From Motiliproteus sp041586735 (lineage in GTDB: Bacteria; Pseudomonadota; Gammaproteobacteria; Pseudomonadales; Balneatricaceae): a stretch of 64,000 nt of DNA. The stretch is from assembly GCA_041586735.1 (NCBI GenBank), contig JBFGZQ010000001.1, positions 256,730 through 320,729 on the forward strand, read 5' to 3'. A program made the translations under genes and the position numbers. Below the pieces are notes generated by a model, which was given only the letters and a program-made list of their open reading frames with translations, was not told the origin of the DNA and ran no database searches. Shown here in pieces: positions 1 through 8,583 of this stretch (positions are counted from its first letter, which is position 1; every line of letters begins with the position of its first letter).

Positions 1-2
1 AC

Positions 3-491
3 CGGGTGATGCTCGAACTCCTCTATGGCTGCGGTCTTAGGGTCAGTGAACTGATCTCGCTGCAGGTATCGATGGTCAATATGCGCCAAGGTGTGGTGCG
101 GATCCTGGACAAGGGCAATAAAGAGCGTCTAGTGCCCTTGGGCGAGATTGCTCTGGAGTGGTTGGCGCGCTATCTGCGCCAAGGACGCGTGTTGCTGTTG
201 CCGCAGGCAGATAGCGAAGTGCTGTTTCCCAGCAGCCGGGGTACTCAGATGACCCGGCAGACGTTCTGGTACCGGGTCAAGCTGTATGCACGGGAGGCGG
301 GCATCGATAAACCGTTGTCACCGCATACGCTACGCCATGCGTTCGCCACCCACCTGCTCAATCACGGCGCCGATCTGCGGGTGGTGCAGCTGTTGCTCGG
401 ACACAGCGACCTATCCACGACCCAGATCTATACTCATATTGCTCAGCAGCGTTTACAATCGCTGCATCAACAGCACCACCCGCGCGGCTGA
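3..491 (+). CDS. xerD: Tyrosine recombinase XerD, 3' part (5' end outside window)
   Basis: XerD is the cytoplasmic tyrosine recombinase that, with XerC, resolves chromosome dimers at dif at the FtsK-bound septum. Only the C-terminal catalytic domain is in the window; the frame is open through the left edge. All catalytic motifs are visible in order: the first Arg in GLRVSEL, the Lys in KGNKERLVPL, HTLRHAF (His-x-x-Arg), LLGHSDLS, and the nucleophile Tyr in TQIYTH. The ending HQQHHPRG is very close to the XerD C-terminus and favours XerD over XerC. dsbC follows 69 bases downstream on the same strand, the xerD-dsbC order seen in many gammaproteobacteria. Confidence 0.93.
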   Translation, partial: RVMLELLYGCGLRVSELISLQVSMVNMRQGVVRILDKGNKERLVPLGEIALEWLARYLRQGRVLLLPQADSEVLFPSSRGTQMTRQTFWYRVKLYAREAGIDKPLSPHTLRHAFATHLLNHGADLRVVQLLLGHSDLSTTQIYTHIAQQRLQSLHQQHHPRG

Positions 492-560
492 ACTTGTGCT
501 GTTATCGGGGCTCCAACCTTCAGGTTCCGCAACGACTGTTTTCTGAGATTAGAGGTAATT

Positions 561-1301
561 ATGCGTTTATCGGCTTATGTGCTCTCTGTATTACTGCTGG
601 CTGGCAGCGGCTCCACCCTGGCGGCCCCAGTGACCGAGGCGATGGTCCAGGCGATCACCCAACACCTGAAAGTGGTGAATCAGGCGATTCAGATCCGTAC
701 CATTAAGCCCTCACCGATCGATGGCTTGTATGAGGTGGAGATCGATACCGGCGAGATCCTCTTTAGCAGCGCCAATGGCGAGCACTTTGTGCTCGGTAAG
801 CTGTTTCAGGTTCAGGGAGAGCGATTCGTCAACCTGAGCGAGCAGCGCCAAAAGGGTCAGCGGGCCCAGACCCTAAAGGGGCTGAATAAAGATGATATGG
901 TGATTTTTTCACCCACAGCGGAGACCACCGCGGTAGTCTATGCCTTTACCGATATCGATTGTGGCTATTGCCAGAAGCTCCATGGTGAGATGGCTGAATA
1001 CAATAGGGCGGGCATAGAGATCCGCTATCTGGCCTTCCCGCGTGCCGGGCTGCAGTCTAGAACCTATCAGGAGATGGTGTCGGTCTGGTGTGCCGATGAC
1101 CGTAAGACAGCGATGACGACGGCTAAGAGTGGTGGCCAAGTCCCCTTCAGAGACTGTGTCAATCCGGTTGCCGAGCAGTACGCGATGGGCACCGAGTTTG
1201 GCGTGACGGGCACGCCGGCGCTGGTATTTGAGGATGGTTCGCTGGTACCGGGTTACCTGCCGGCGGCCAAGTTGAGCGCCTATCTGCAGCAAAACAGGTA
1301 A
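561..1301 (+). CDS. dsbC: Periplasmic disulfide isomerase DsbC
   Basis: DsbC is a periplasmic protein-disulfide isomerase that shuffles wrong disulfides and is kept reduced by DsbD. The 246-residue product starts with a signal peptide of about 21 residues ending in a Leu-Ala-Ala-Pro stretch. An N-terminal dimerisation region follows, then the thioredoxin-like domain with active site Cys134-Gly-Tyr-Cys137. Later come a structural cysteine pair (VWCADD and RDCVNP) and the cis-proline loop GVTGTPAL. Length and domain order fit the family, which has about 235-245 residues. The start has an AGAGGTAATT ribosome-binding region directly upstream. The gene converges with astB. Confidence 0.95.
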   Translation: MRLSAYVLSVLLLAGSGSTLAAPVTEAMVQAITQHLKVVNQAIQIRTIKPSPIDGLYEVEIDTGEILFSSANGEHFVLGKLFQVQGERFVNLSEQRQKGQRAQTLKGLNKDDMVIFSPTAETTAVVYAFTDIDCGYCQKLHGEMAEYNRAGIEIRYLAFPRAGLQSRTYQEMVSVWCADDRKTAMTTAKSGGQVPFRDCVNPVAEQYAMGTEFGVTGTPALVFEDGSLVPGYLPAAKLSAYLQQNR

Positions 1302-1406
1302 CGACTATGGGCCGATGGTCGCTGCCAGCCGCCTCGGCCATCTCGTGGCGGTTTTATGAGAGGGTTTGCCTTGCTCCAGCGTCCAGGCTTTGGAGGTTGT
1401 TGGTGC

Positions 1407-2756
1407 TTAGCGCTGAAACGGGTAGACCGAGCCTAGGTTGAGAATTTCGGTCAGCTCGTTAAGGGCGGTGCGTGATTCGACTAGCAGAGCCGGATCGGCC
1501 AGGTCTTCGGCCCGCAATCGGTCACGGTAGTGCTGATCGATCCAGCGATTAAGCCGGATAAATAGGGCGTCATTTATCCACGTGGCCGGGTTGGTGGCGG
1601 CAATTTCCTGCTCGTTCAGCACTACTCGCAATCGCAGGCAGGCGGGACCGCCGCCATTGCTCATACTTTGTTTGAGATCAAATACTCGGATATCGCTGAT
1701 CGGGTTGTCATCGGCTTTAATCTGCTGCAGCAGCGCCCAAGCCTGGGGGTTATTACGACACTCTTGCGGCGCTATCAGCAGTTGCTGGCCATCAGCCAGG
1801 CTCAGCAGCTGTGAGTTGAACAGGTAGCTCTTGACCGCATCCTGGATGCTGAGTTGGTCGCAGCTGATCTCAATAATATGCAGGGTTTGGCCAGGGTTTT
1901 GAGCGCTGAATAGCCGTTGCAAGTCGCTCTTCACTCGGTCCTGATCGAGGAATGCCTGTTTGTGGCACAGTAGCAGGTTGCGGTTACCCACGGCGATGAC
2001 GTCGTTATGAAATACTCCCTGATCGATCACATCCGGGTTCTGCTGGGCATAAACGACCTTGGTACTGTTGAGTTGGTGGGAGCGTACGATCGCCTGCGAG
2101 GCTTCAAACGTTTGCCGGGCGGGGTAACGCCTAGGTTGCGGCCGACTGGCGTCGAATGCGTGGCGGCCATAGACAAAGAATTCGACCCCGGGTTGGCCAT
2201 ATTCATGGCACAGACGGGTATGGTTGGCCGCGCCTTCATCGCCGAAATGCTCGATCCCTGGCAGTGCCTGGTGGTGGTTAAAGTGATGTTCGCCGGGAAA
2301 GGTCGCCGCTAGAATCTGGCCGGTGGTATGGTGTTCGATCGAACGGTGAAACTTGTTGGTTAGATTGGCCGGGGTAAAGTGGACCCGGCTATCGAGGGTG
2401 TCGGCGCTGGGCGAGATAGTGGCGGCATTGGCAGCCCACATACTCGACGCCGAGCAGCAGGCCTCCAGAATGCGCGGTGCCTGACGAGCAGCCTGGGCCA
2501 GCACTTGGGCATCGCTGCCGCTGAAGCCGATCCGGCGCAGGGTATGGATATCGGGCCGCTCCTGCGGCGCCAAAACGCCCTGCATCATCCCCATGTCGTG
2601 CAGTGCTTTCATCTTCAGCAGCCCCTGTTTGGCTGCCAGTTTAGGGTTGGCGGTGCTGGCATGGCTGTCTTTGGAGGCGATGTTACCGAAAGAGAGTCCG
2701 GCATAGTTGTGGGTCGGTCCGACCAGGCCGTCAAAGTTGGCTTCAAAGGCTTTCAT
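1407..2756 (-). CDS. astB: N-succinylarginine dihydrolase AstB
   Basis: AstB hydrolyses N2-succinylarginine to succinylornithine, two ammonia and CO2, the second step of the arginine succinyltransferase (AST) pathway. The 449-residue protein is the normal family length (about 447). It opens with the characteristic FDGLVGPTHNYAGLS. The guanidino-modifying-enzyme catalytic residues are visible: a His in FHNDVIAVGN and a C-terminal Cys in SNGGGPACLRLRV. The other ast genes (astCADE) are not adjacent, so astB stands alone here. Its start overlaps by 14 bases the end of a decayed M20 peptidase reading frame. Confidence 0.96.
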   Translation of the reverse strand: MKAFEANFDGLVGPTHNYAGLSFGNIASKDSHASTANPKLAAKQGLLKMKALHDMGMMQGVLAPQERPDIHTLRRIGFSGSDAQVLAQAARQAPRILEACCSASSMWAANAATISPSADTLDSRVHFTPANLTNKFHRSIEHHTTGQILAATFPGEHHFNHHQALPGIEHFGDEGAANHTRLCHEYGQPGVEFFVYGRHAFDASRPQPRRYPARQTFEASQAIVRSHQLNSTKVVYAQQNPDVIDQGVFHNDVIAVGNRNLLLCHKQAFLDQDRVKSDLQRLFSAQNPGQTLHIIEISCDQLSIQDAVKSYLFNSQLLSLADGQQLLIAPQECRNNPQAWALLQQIKADDNPISDIRVFDLKQSMSNGGGPACLRLRVVLNEQEIAATNPATWINDALFIRLNRWIDQHYRDRLRAEDLADPALLVESRTALNELTEILNLGSVYPFQR

Positions 2757-3060
2757 CTGTTGTCCTTGGTAGGGTCTTAGGCCCGCGTACTAATCGTATC
2801 GTTATCCGCAGTGCCCTGCCCAGCGGTTGCGCTACCGTCTCAGCGTTGTGATCGACCGACAGATAGGGTGCCACCTCGATAAATTCCCGCTCACCACCCA
2901 GCATGTTGCTGATTCGGTTGACGGTCTCGGCAACGGCATTGACGCCCTCGGTATTAAAAGTACCGGAATTGATCCGCGATAGCTCGATGGTGGAATCCAG
3001 CATCTGCTGCTGGCTATCCAGCCATTCAAGCCAGGGTGTAAAGGTCGTATCGGGGTGCAT
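2743..3060 (-). pseudogene. Truncated M20-family metallopeptidase remnant
   Basis: The 105-residue frame begins like an intact N-terminus of the M20 (carboxypeptidase G2-like) hydrolase family. It shows WLEWLDSQQQMLDSTIELS, INSGTFN and then QPLGRALRI, motifs I recognise from full-length proteins of about 400 residues. After residue 85 the similarity stops, the frame runs on through unrelated sequence and it ends inside the start of astB. All metal-binding and catalytic residues of the family lie further downstream and are absent, so the product cannot be an active peptidase. I infer a deletion that joined the remnant to astB. Family recognition is by eye; a search with the first 85 residues would settle it. 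Confidence 0.6.
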
Positions 3061-3659
3061 GGCGTCGTTTCGCTGTTATTGGCGCGGGATGATGTTGTTG
3101 ATACCGCTAAGTATTGGTGAGATCTCTTTGCGTAACTGTTGTTGATGCGACACGAAGTTTGGTGATTTATCACCCGACAGCGGAATAGGCAGGGCTTGTG
3201 CTGCCGATAAGCGCGCAACAAGGTCTCGGTATTGAGCGGTCTCAGTGGGGTAGACGCATGAATAGCGGGTGGTATGAGCTCTGTTGGATTATCTGTGTGC
3301 ACGACCTCCTGCGTGGGTCCAATAACGGGGAAAGCTGATCATTATCATCGACTCGGCACGCGGTTCCAGGCCTGGTCTGGATCCCTGGCAATTGCTGCCT
3401 AAAACCGCAGTGTGTTACAGGTGTTGCTGGACGCTAAGTGCACCGTCTAGTGTATTTTGTTTAAATCAACCTATTGTTTTAATTTAGTTTATTTAATCTT
3501 TTTGACGTTTTAAAGGTGCCCTGTATGTCTGGGGCTTATGGCCTGAGTAAAAGTCGGGTTAATGGTTGCTGGCAGGGGGGTAAAGTGTTAGTTAATCTTA
3601 TTTGGTGTGCTATAGTGGGCAGATGTGGGTAAAAGTGGTTTTTTAGTTGGAATCGGGTG
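3061..3659. other. 600-bp non-coding stretch before the dcw cluster
   Basis: No convincing coding frame is visible on either strand between the M20 remnant and mraZ. The right half (about 3450-3660) is AT-rich with T/A runs and carries the mraZ promoter and MraZ operator, listed separately. The left half has no clear repeat or RNA signature; the open frames there are out-of-frame shadows of the M20 remnant. Confidence 0.6.
3588..3640 (+). promoter_or_regulatory. mraZ promoter with MraZ operator (three TGGGN-type boxes)
   Basis: Three boxes TGGGC (3616), TGGGT (3626) and TGGTT (3636) are spaced exactly 10 bp apart, i.e. 5-nt spacers. This is the arrangement of the MraZ binding site in front of the dcw cluster of E. 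coli. The first box overlaps a -10-like TATAGT (3611-3616), with a weak -35 TTAGTT 17 bp upstream (3588-3593). Binding by the first gene product would therefore block the promoter, matching the known autorepression. Confidence 0.7.
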
Positions 3660-4115
3660 ATGTTCAGCGGAATCAGCGAGATCAATCTGGATGCCAAGGG
3701 ACGCATGGCTATGCCAACGCGTTACCGCGAGCGCCTGATGGAGTGCTGCGCGGGTCAGTTGTTTGTGACCATCGATCCGCTGGACAAGTGTTTGACCCTG
3801 CATACCAAGCCCGAGTGGGATCTTGTTGAGCAGAAGATCGTGGCGCTGCCGAGTTATTCGCAGTCGGGTCGGTTGCTACGCAGAACCATCTTGGGCCACG
3901 CCACCGAGGTCGATATGGATGGCAATGGCCGGTTGTTGTTATCAGCACCCTTACGTGATTTTGCCGAGATCGACAGGCGCGTAGTGCTGCTGGGACAGGG
4001 TAATAAATTTGAGATCTGGTCGGAGCACAGGTGGCTCGAGACCCGAAATGGTTATATGGATTCATCGGCTGATACCGCTGCCTTGCTGGGTGAATTGAAC
4101 GATCTGTCGTTATAG
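3660..4115 (+). CDS. mraZ: Transcriptional regulator MraZ
   Basis: MraZ is a ring-forming DNA-binding protein of the AbrB-like fold that represses the dcw cluster by binding repeated TGGGN boxes. The 151-residue product has the two tandem DXXXR half-domains: LDAKGRMAMPTRYRE near the N-terminus and VDMDGNGRLLLSAPLR in the middle. I choose ATG 3660 (MFSGISEINLDAKGR) over the GTG one codon upstream because it matches the E. coli start. It is the first gene of the cluster, lies 8 bases before rsmH, and its own operator is directly upstream. Confidence 0.96.
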   Translation: MFSGISEINLDAKGRMAMPTRYRERLMECCAGQLFVTIDPLDKCLTLHTKPEWDLVEQKIVALPSYSQSGRLLRRTILGHATEVDMDGNGRLLLSAPLRDFAEIDRRVVLLGQGNKFEIWSEHRWLETRNGYMDSSADTAALLGELNDLSL

Positions 4116-4123
4116 GACTGCCG

Positions 4124-5059
4124 ATGAGTGACCCATTTAAGCACAAAACTGTACTGCTGGATGAAGCGGTAGAGCTGCTGATAACCAACCCCGCGGGCAG
4201 TTATGTGGACGGTACCTTTGGCCGCGGTGGTCACTCGCGGGTGATCTTGTCGCAGCTGAGTGCCGAGGGGCGGTTGCTGGGGTTCGACAAGGATCCTCAG
4301 GCGATCGCCGTCGCAGAACAGTTACAGCAGCAGGATGGGCGCTTTGAAATTGTTCATGATTCTTTTGCCCAGCTGCGGTGCGAGCTGGAGCGGCGCGGCC
4401 TGATGGGTTCACTCGATGGCGTGTTGCTAGACCTGGGGGTCTCCTCGCCGCAGCTGGATGATCCGCAGCGCGGTTTTAGTTTTCTCCATGATGGGCCGCT
4501 GGATATGCGCATGAACACCCAGGTGGGTGAGAGTGCGGCGCAATGGCTCGCGCGGGCGGACGAAAAAGAGATCGCTGACGTGATGTATCTGTATGGCGAA
4601 GAACGTTTTTCCCGGCGCATCGCCAAGGCAATTGTGGCCGAACGGCAGAAGCAGCCGATAACGACAACCGCGCGATTGGCGGAGATTGTTAAGGTCGCTA
4701 ATCCAAAGTGGGAGCGAGGTAAAAACCCGGCAACCCGGGCGTTTCAGGGCATTCGTATATTTATAAACAGTGAGTTGGACGATCTGACCGCCTGTCTTGA
4801 ACAGGCGCTGGAGGGGCTTAACGTGGGTGGCCGGCTGGTGGTTATCAGCTTTCATTCGCTTGAGGATCGGATTGTTAAGCGCTTTATACGTAAGCATGTC
4901 CGTGGGGATGAAGCGCCACTGGGGCTGCCGGTCCCTCAAGCGCTGCTTAATCAGCGTCTGAAAGCCATAGGCAAGGCGCGTAAGGCTAGCGATGCGGAAG
5001 TGAGTGACAACGTGCGTTCGCGTAGCGCCATCATGCGTATTGCAGAAAAGTTGGCGTAG
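4124..5059 (+). CDS. rsmH: 16S rRNA (cytosine-1402-N4)-methyltransferase RsmH
   Basis: RsmH (MraW) uses S-adenosylmethionine to methylate N4 of C1402 in the 16S rRNA P-site. The 311-residue product carries the SAM-binding motif DGTFGRGGHS near residue 32, LDLGVSSPQLDDP, the DMRMN motif, and the C-terminal VISFHSLEDRIVKRF signature. Length is that of the family (313 in E. coli). It lies between mraZ and ftsL, the normal dcw position, with 3 bases to the next start, implying translational coupling. Confidence 0.97.
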   Translation: MSDPFKHKTVLLDEAVELLITNPAGSYVDGTFGRGGHSRVILSQLSAEGRLLGFDKDPQAIAVAEQLQQQDGRFEIVHDSFAQLRCELERRGLMGSLDGVLLDLGVSSPQLDDPQRGFSFLHDGPLDMRMNTQVGESAAQWLARADEKEIADVMYLYGEERFSRRIAKAIVAERQKQPITTTARLAEIVKVANPKWERGKNPATRAFQGIRIFINSELDDLTACLEQALEGLNVGGRLVVISFHSLEDRIVKRFIRKHVRGDEAPLGLPVPQALLNQRLKAIGKARKASDAEVSDNVRSRSAIMRIAEKLA

Positions 5060-5062
5060 TCG

Positions 5063-5392
5063 ATGATGGTCAAGTGCATCGTCGCCAGGGTTGGGGAACT
5101 CGGCGCTCAGGCTAGATGTCTGAGTCTGTCGCTGCAGGCGCTGGTGCTGGTGGTGGTGGTGGTTGCGCTGATCTTAAGTGCGTTGATGGTGATCTACAGC
5201 GCCTTTCTCTACCGTCAGGATTTTAATACCCAGCAGCAGCAGTTGCAGCAGCGTAATGCCCTGGAGGTCGAGTGGGGCCAGTTACTGCTGGAGCAGAGTG
5301 CCTTGGCTGCGCACGGCCGGATCGAAAAAATGGTAACCCAGAGGTTGGATATGTACGTGCCATCGCCTGATGACATCGTGGTGGTACGCTAG
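5063..5392 (+). CDS. ftsL: Cell division protein FtsL
   Basis: FtsL is a small bitopic inner-membrane protein that forms the FtsQBL complex activating FtsWI septal peptidoglycan synthesis. The 109-residue product has a short cytoplasmic N-terminus, one strongly hydrophobic segment (about residues 25-48) and a periplasmic heptad-rich coiled coil full of Gln and Leu (QQQQLQQRNALEVEWGQLLL). It ends with the conserved MYVPSPDD-type tail. Two ATG codons are in tandem at 5063 and 5066; either could serve. ftsI starts at the very next base after the stop codon. Confidence 0.93.
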   Translation: MMVKCIVARVGELGAQARCLSLSLQALVLVVVVVALILSALMVIYSAFLYRQDFNTQQQQLQQRNALEVEWGQLLLEQSALAAHGRIEKMVTQRLDMYVPSPDDIVVVR

Positions 5393-7102
5393 ATGAACGC
5401 GCCGGCTGCAGCGTTGTCCTACACTTGGCGGTTTCGTCTGGTGTTGTTGTTGCTGTCGGTATTGGGGTTGATGGTGGCGGCGAAGATCGTCTATCTGCAC
5501 CTGTTCGAAGATGAGTTTTTACAAGGCCAGGGGGATGCCCGGAGTTTACGGGTGGTTAGTATTCCCGCGCATCGGGGGATGATTCTGGATCGTAATGGTG
5601 AGCCCTTGGCGGTGAGTGCGCCGGTGGAGAGTCCCTGGTTTGATCCGCGTGAGTTTGTGGCGGACCACTCGCAGATTCGTGCGTTAGCCAGCGCGCTGGA
5701 TATGCCTTTGGCGCGCTTGCAGCGGCTGCTAGATGCCAGTGTAGATAAGAAGTTCGTCTATCTGAATCGGCAGATGGCACCTGCTGATGCGCAGCGGGTG
5801 TTGGCGTTGGGGATCTCCGGCGTCTATAGCCAGAGCGAGTATAAGCGTTACTACCCGGCGGCAGAAGTTGCGACCCATCTGGTGGGCTTTACCAATGTCG
5901 ATGGCGTCGGTCAAGAGGGGATGGAGCTGGCGTACGATCAATGGCTGCAGGGCGGTGAGGGTAGCAAGCGGGTATTAAAGGATCGATTGGGTCGCACCAT
6001 CAAGGATATTCAGGATCTGACCCAGGCGAGTCCGGGCAAGGACCTATCGCTGAGTATCGATCTGCGGATTCAATATCTGGCCTATCGTGAGCTGAAGGCG
6101 GCGGTACAGCAGCATCAGGCACGTTCGGGTTCGGCCGTGGTGCTGGATGTTGCGACCGGCGAGGTGCTGGCGATGGTGAATCAGCCCTCCTACAACCCTA
6201 ATGATCGCAGCGACCTAAAAGTTGCGCATCTGCGTAATCGGGCCACGACCGATACCTTTGAGCCCGGCTCGACCATGAAGCCGCTGACCATCGCCGCGGC
6301 GATGGCCAGTGGTCAATACACCCGTAGCAGCGAGATCGATACCTCGCCAGGCTACCTGCGGGTGAAAAATAGCACCATTCGTGACCACAAAAATTACGGC
6401 GTCCTGGATCTGAGTCATATCATCAGTAAATCCAGTAACGTCGGCGCCAGCAAGCTGGCGCTGAGTCTGGAGTCTGGCGCGATTCGCAATATGTTTTTTA
6501 ATGCCGGTCTAGGGCGTGCAACCGGTAGCGGGTTCCCCGGTGAGCGGGTGGGCTCGTTGCCTTATGTGCCAGAAAAACGTCTGGTAGAACGAGTCACCAT
6601 GTCCTATGGCTACGGGCTGTCGGTCACCCCACTGCAGTTGGCGCAGTCCTATATGGCGTTTGGGGGGGGCGGTATCCGTCGTGATCTGTCGTTACTGAAA
6701 ACCGAATTGCCGATGCCGGGTGAGCGGATTATGCCCGAGCTGGTGGCGCGTCAGGTGCTGGATATGATGGAGCAGGTGACCTTGAAAGGTGGCACCGGCA
6801 GTCGGGCGCAGGTGCCAGCGTTTCGGGTCGGCGGCAAGACCGGAACCGTGCACAAGGTGGGCGCTAACGGCTACGAGGATGATCAGTATGTCGCGGTATT
6901 TGCGGGCGTGGCACCGATAGACAATCCTCGGTTTGTCGCCATCGTGGTGGTCGATGAACCTCAGGGGCAGGAGTATTACGGCGGCGAAGTGGCCGCGCCG
7001 GTATTTTCGCGGATCATGGCCGGTACCCTGAGACTGATGAATGTCGCACCGGATAAGTTAGGCCTGCCGATAGAGCAGCAGTTAGCCTGGAAAAGTCCAT
7101 GA
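5393..7102 (+). CDS. ftsI: Septal peptidoglycan transpeptidase FtsI (PBP3)
   Basis: FtsI is the class B penicillin-binding protein that crosslinks septal peptidoglycan together with the FtsW glycosyltransferase. The 569-residue protein has a cytoplasmic N-terminus, one transmembrane anchor (about residues 14-37), the PBP dimerisation domain, and the transpeptidase domain. The active-site Ser293 lies in FEPGSTMKP, followed by the SSN motif (SKSSNVGAS) and the KTG motif (GGKTGTVHK). Length and motif spacing match E. coli PBP3. Its stop overlaps the murE start in ATGA. Confidence 0.97.
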   Translation: MNAPAAALSYTWRFRLVLLLLSVLGLMVAAKIVYLHLFEDEFLQGQGDARSLRVVSIPAHRGMILDRNGEPLAVSAPVESPWFDPREFVADHSQIRALASALDMPLARLQRLLDASVDKKFVYLNRQMAPADAQRVLALGISGVYSQSEYKRYYPAAEVATHLVGFTNVDGVGQEGMELAYDQWLQGGEGSKRVLKDRLGRTIKDIQDLTQASPGKDLSLSIDLRIQYLAYRELKAAVQQHQARSGSAVVLDVATGEVLAMVNQPSYNPNDRSDLKVAHLRNRATTDTFEPGSTMKPLTIAAAMASGQYTRSSEIDTSPGYLRVKNSTIRDHKNYGVLDLSHIISKSSNVGASKLALSLESGAIRNMFFNAGLGRATGSGFPGERVGSLPYVPEKRLVERVTMSYGYGLSVTPLQLAQSYMAFGGGGIRRDLSLLKTELPMPGERIMPELVARQVLDMMEQVTLKGGTGSRAQVPAFRVGGKTGTVHKVGANGYEDDQYVAVFAGVAPIDNPRFVAIVVVDEPQGQEYYGGEVAAPVFSRIMAGTLRLMNVAPDKLGLPIEQQLAWKSP

Positions 7103-8583
7103 CCCCTGGCTACTCGATGACTTTGCAGGCACTGTTCCCCGGCAGTAATATGCCGCCGGGCAGCGCCTCACAGCAGGTGACCGGGATCAGTAACGACAGC
7201 CGCCGCATTCAGGGCGGCGACCTGTTTCTGGCTTGCCGCGGTGAGCATTATGACGCCAGTCAGTTTATCGATGCGGCGGTAGCGCAGGGCGCGGTCGCGG
7301 TGGCTTGCGATGACCTTATGGATCTTGCCGATCCCGGGGTGCCGGTGATTGCCGTGGCGAATCTGGCTCGGTGTCAGGCCGACCTGGCGGCGCGCTTTTA
7401 TCGACAGCCCAGCCAGGCGCTGCAGATGATCGGTATTACCGGCACCAATGGTAAGACCTCCTGCAGCCATTTTATCGCCCAGGCATTAACCCAGCTGGGC
7501 CGAAAAACCGCGCTGATCGGCACCACTGGCAACGGTTTTATCGGGGCGCTGCAAACCGCGACCCACACCACCCCGGATGCGGTACGGTTGCAGCAGTTGC
7601 TGGCGCAGCTTAGAGACCAGGGTGCGGTCGCGGTAGCGATGGAGGTCTCCTCGCACGCGCTACAGCAGCAACGGGTTGCTGGGGTGGCGTTCGACCAGGC
7701 GGTGTTTACCAACCTGAGTCGTGATCATCTCGACTATCACGGCTCTATGGAAGCCTACGCGGAGGCCAAGGCGCGGCTGTTTCTGGATACTGGGGTCAAG
7801 CAGGCGGTGATCAATAGCGATGATCCCTTTGGGCGGCTGCTATGGCAGCGTCTGTCCGCGGACGTGGATACGATTCTGATCGGTGAGCAGCCGCAGCCCG
7901 CCGCCAAGCAGTTGCGTATCCTCCGCAGCCGCTTGCATCCTGGCGGTATCGAAGCGGTCATTGCCAGCCCTTGGGGCGAACTGCAGATCAACAGCTCACT
8001 GCTGGGGCATTTTAATCTGTATAACCTGCTCAGCGCCCTAGCCGTGCTCCTGCATAGCGGTGTCGAGGCGTTGGCTGCGGTGGAGGTGCTCAATCAACTC
8101 CCAGGCGTCGAGGGGCGGATGCAGGCGTTCACGGCGGCTAATAAGCCGCTGGTGGTGGTGGATTATGCCCACACCCCGGACGCCCTGGATAAAGCCCTGG
8201 CTTCGTTACGTGAACATGCGGATGGGCAGCTCTGGTGTCTGTTCGGTTGTGGCGGCGACCGGGATTGCGGCAAGCGGCCGCAGATGGCAGCGGTGGCGGA
8301 ACGGCGCGCCGATCGATTGTTGATCAGCAGTGACAATCCGCGCTCTGAGGAGCCGCAGACCATTATTGATGCGCTGGTGGCCGGCCTAGCGCGTCCAGAG
8401 CGGGTGCTGTGCCAAGTCGATCGACGCCTGGCGATCGAGCAGATCATCCAGCAGGCCGCTGCTGGCGATGTGGTACTAATCGCCGGCAAAGGCCATGAAA
8501 ATTATCAGGAGATCAAGGGGGTGCGTTATCCCTTTAGCGATATAGAGATCGTACAAGGCTGCTTGGAGGGCACCGGATGCTGA
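7099..8583 (+). CDS. murE: UDP-MurNAc-L-Ala-D-Glu:meso-DAP ligase MurE
   Basis: MurE is the cytoplasmic ATP-dependent ligase that adds the third residue of the peptidoglycan stem peptide. The 494-residue protein shows the ATP loop GTNGKTS near residue 115, the Mur-ligase motif NLSRDHLDYH, and VVDYAHTPDAL. The substrate-selecting motif DNPR at residue 412 is the signature for meso-diaminopimelate rather than lysine. The gene overlaps ftsI by 4 bases and murF by 7 bases, so translation is coupled. Confidence 0.97.
   Translation: MTPGYSMTLQALFPGSNMPPGSASQQVTGISNDSRRIQGGDLFLACRGEHYDASQFIDAAVAQGAVAVACDDLMDLADPGVPVIAVANLARCQADLAARFYRQPSQALQMIGITGTNGKTSCSHFIAQALTQLGRKTALIGTTGNGFIGALQTATHTTPDAVRLQQLLAQLRDQGAVAVAMEVSSHALQQQRVAGVAFDQAVFTNLSRDHLDYHGSMEAYAEAKARLFLDTGVKQAVINSDDPFGRLLWQRLSADVDTILIGEQPQPAAKQLRILRSRLHPGGIEAVIASPWGELQINSSLLGHFNLYNLLSALAVLLHSGVEALAAVEVLNQLPGVEGRMQAFTAANKPLVVVDYAHTPDALDKALASLREHADGQLWCLFGCGGDRDCGKRPQMAAVAERRADRLLISSDNPRSEEPQTIIDALVAGLARPERVLCQVDRRLAIEQIIQQAAAGDVVLIAGKGHENYQEIKGVRYPFSDIEIVQGCLEGTGC

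Noticed and set aside
2832..3302. 156-residue minus-strand reading frame
   Set aside because: It is the out-of-frame shadow of the M20 remnant and has no recognisable motif.
3338..3352. Fur-box-like TGATCATTATCATC
   Set aside because: The match is partial and no iron gene is adjacent; likely chance in AT-rich sequence.
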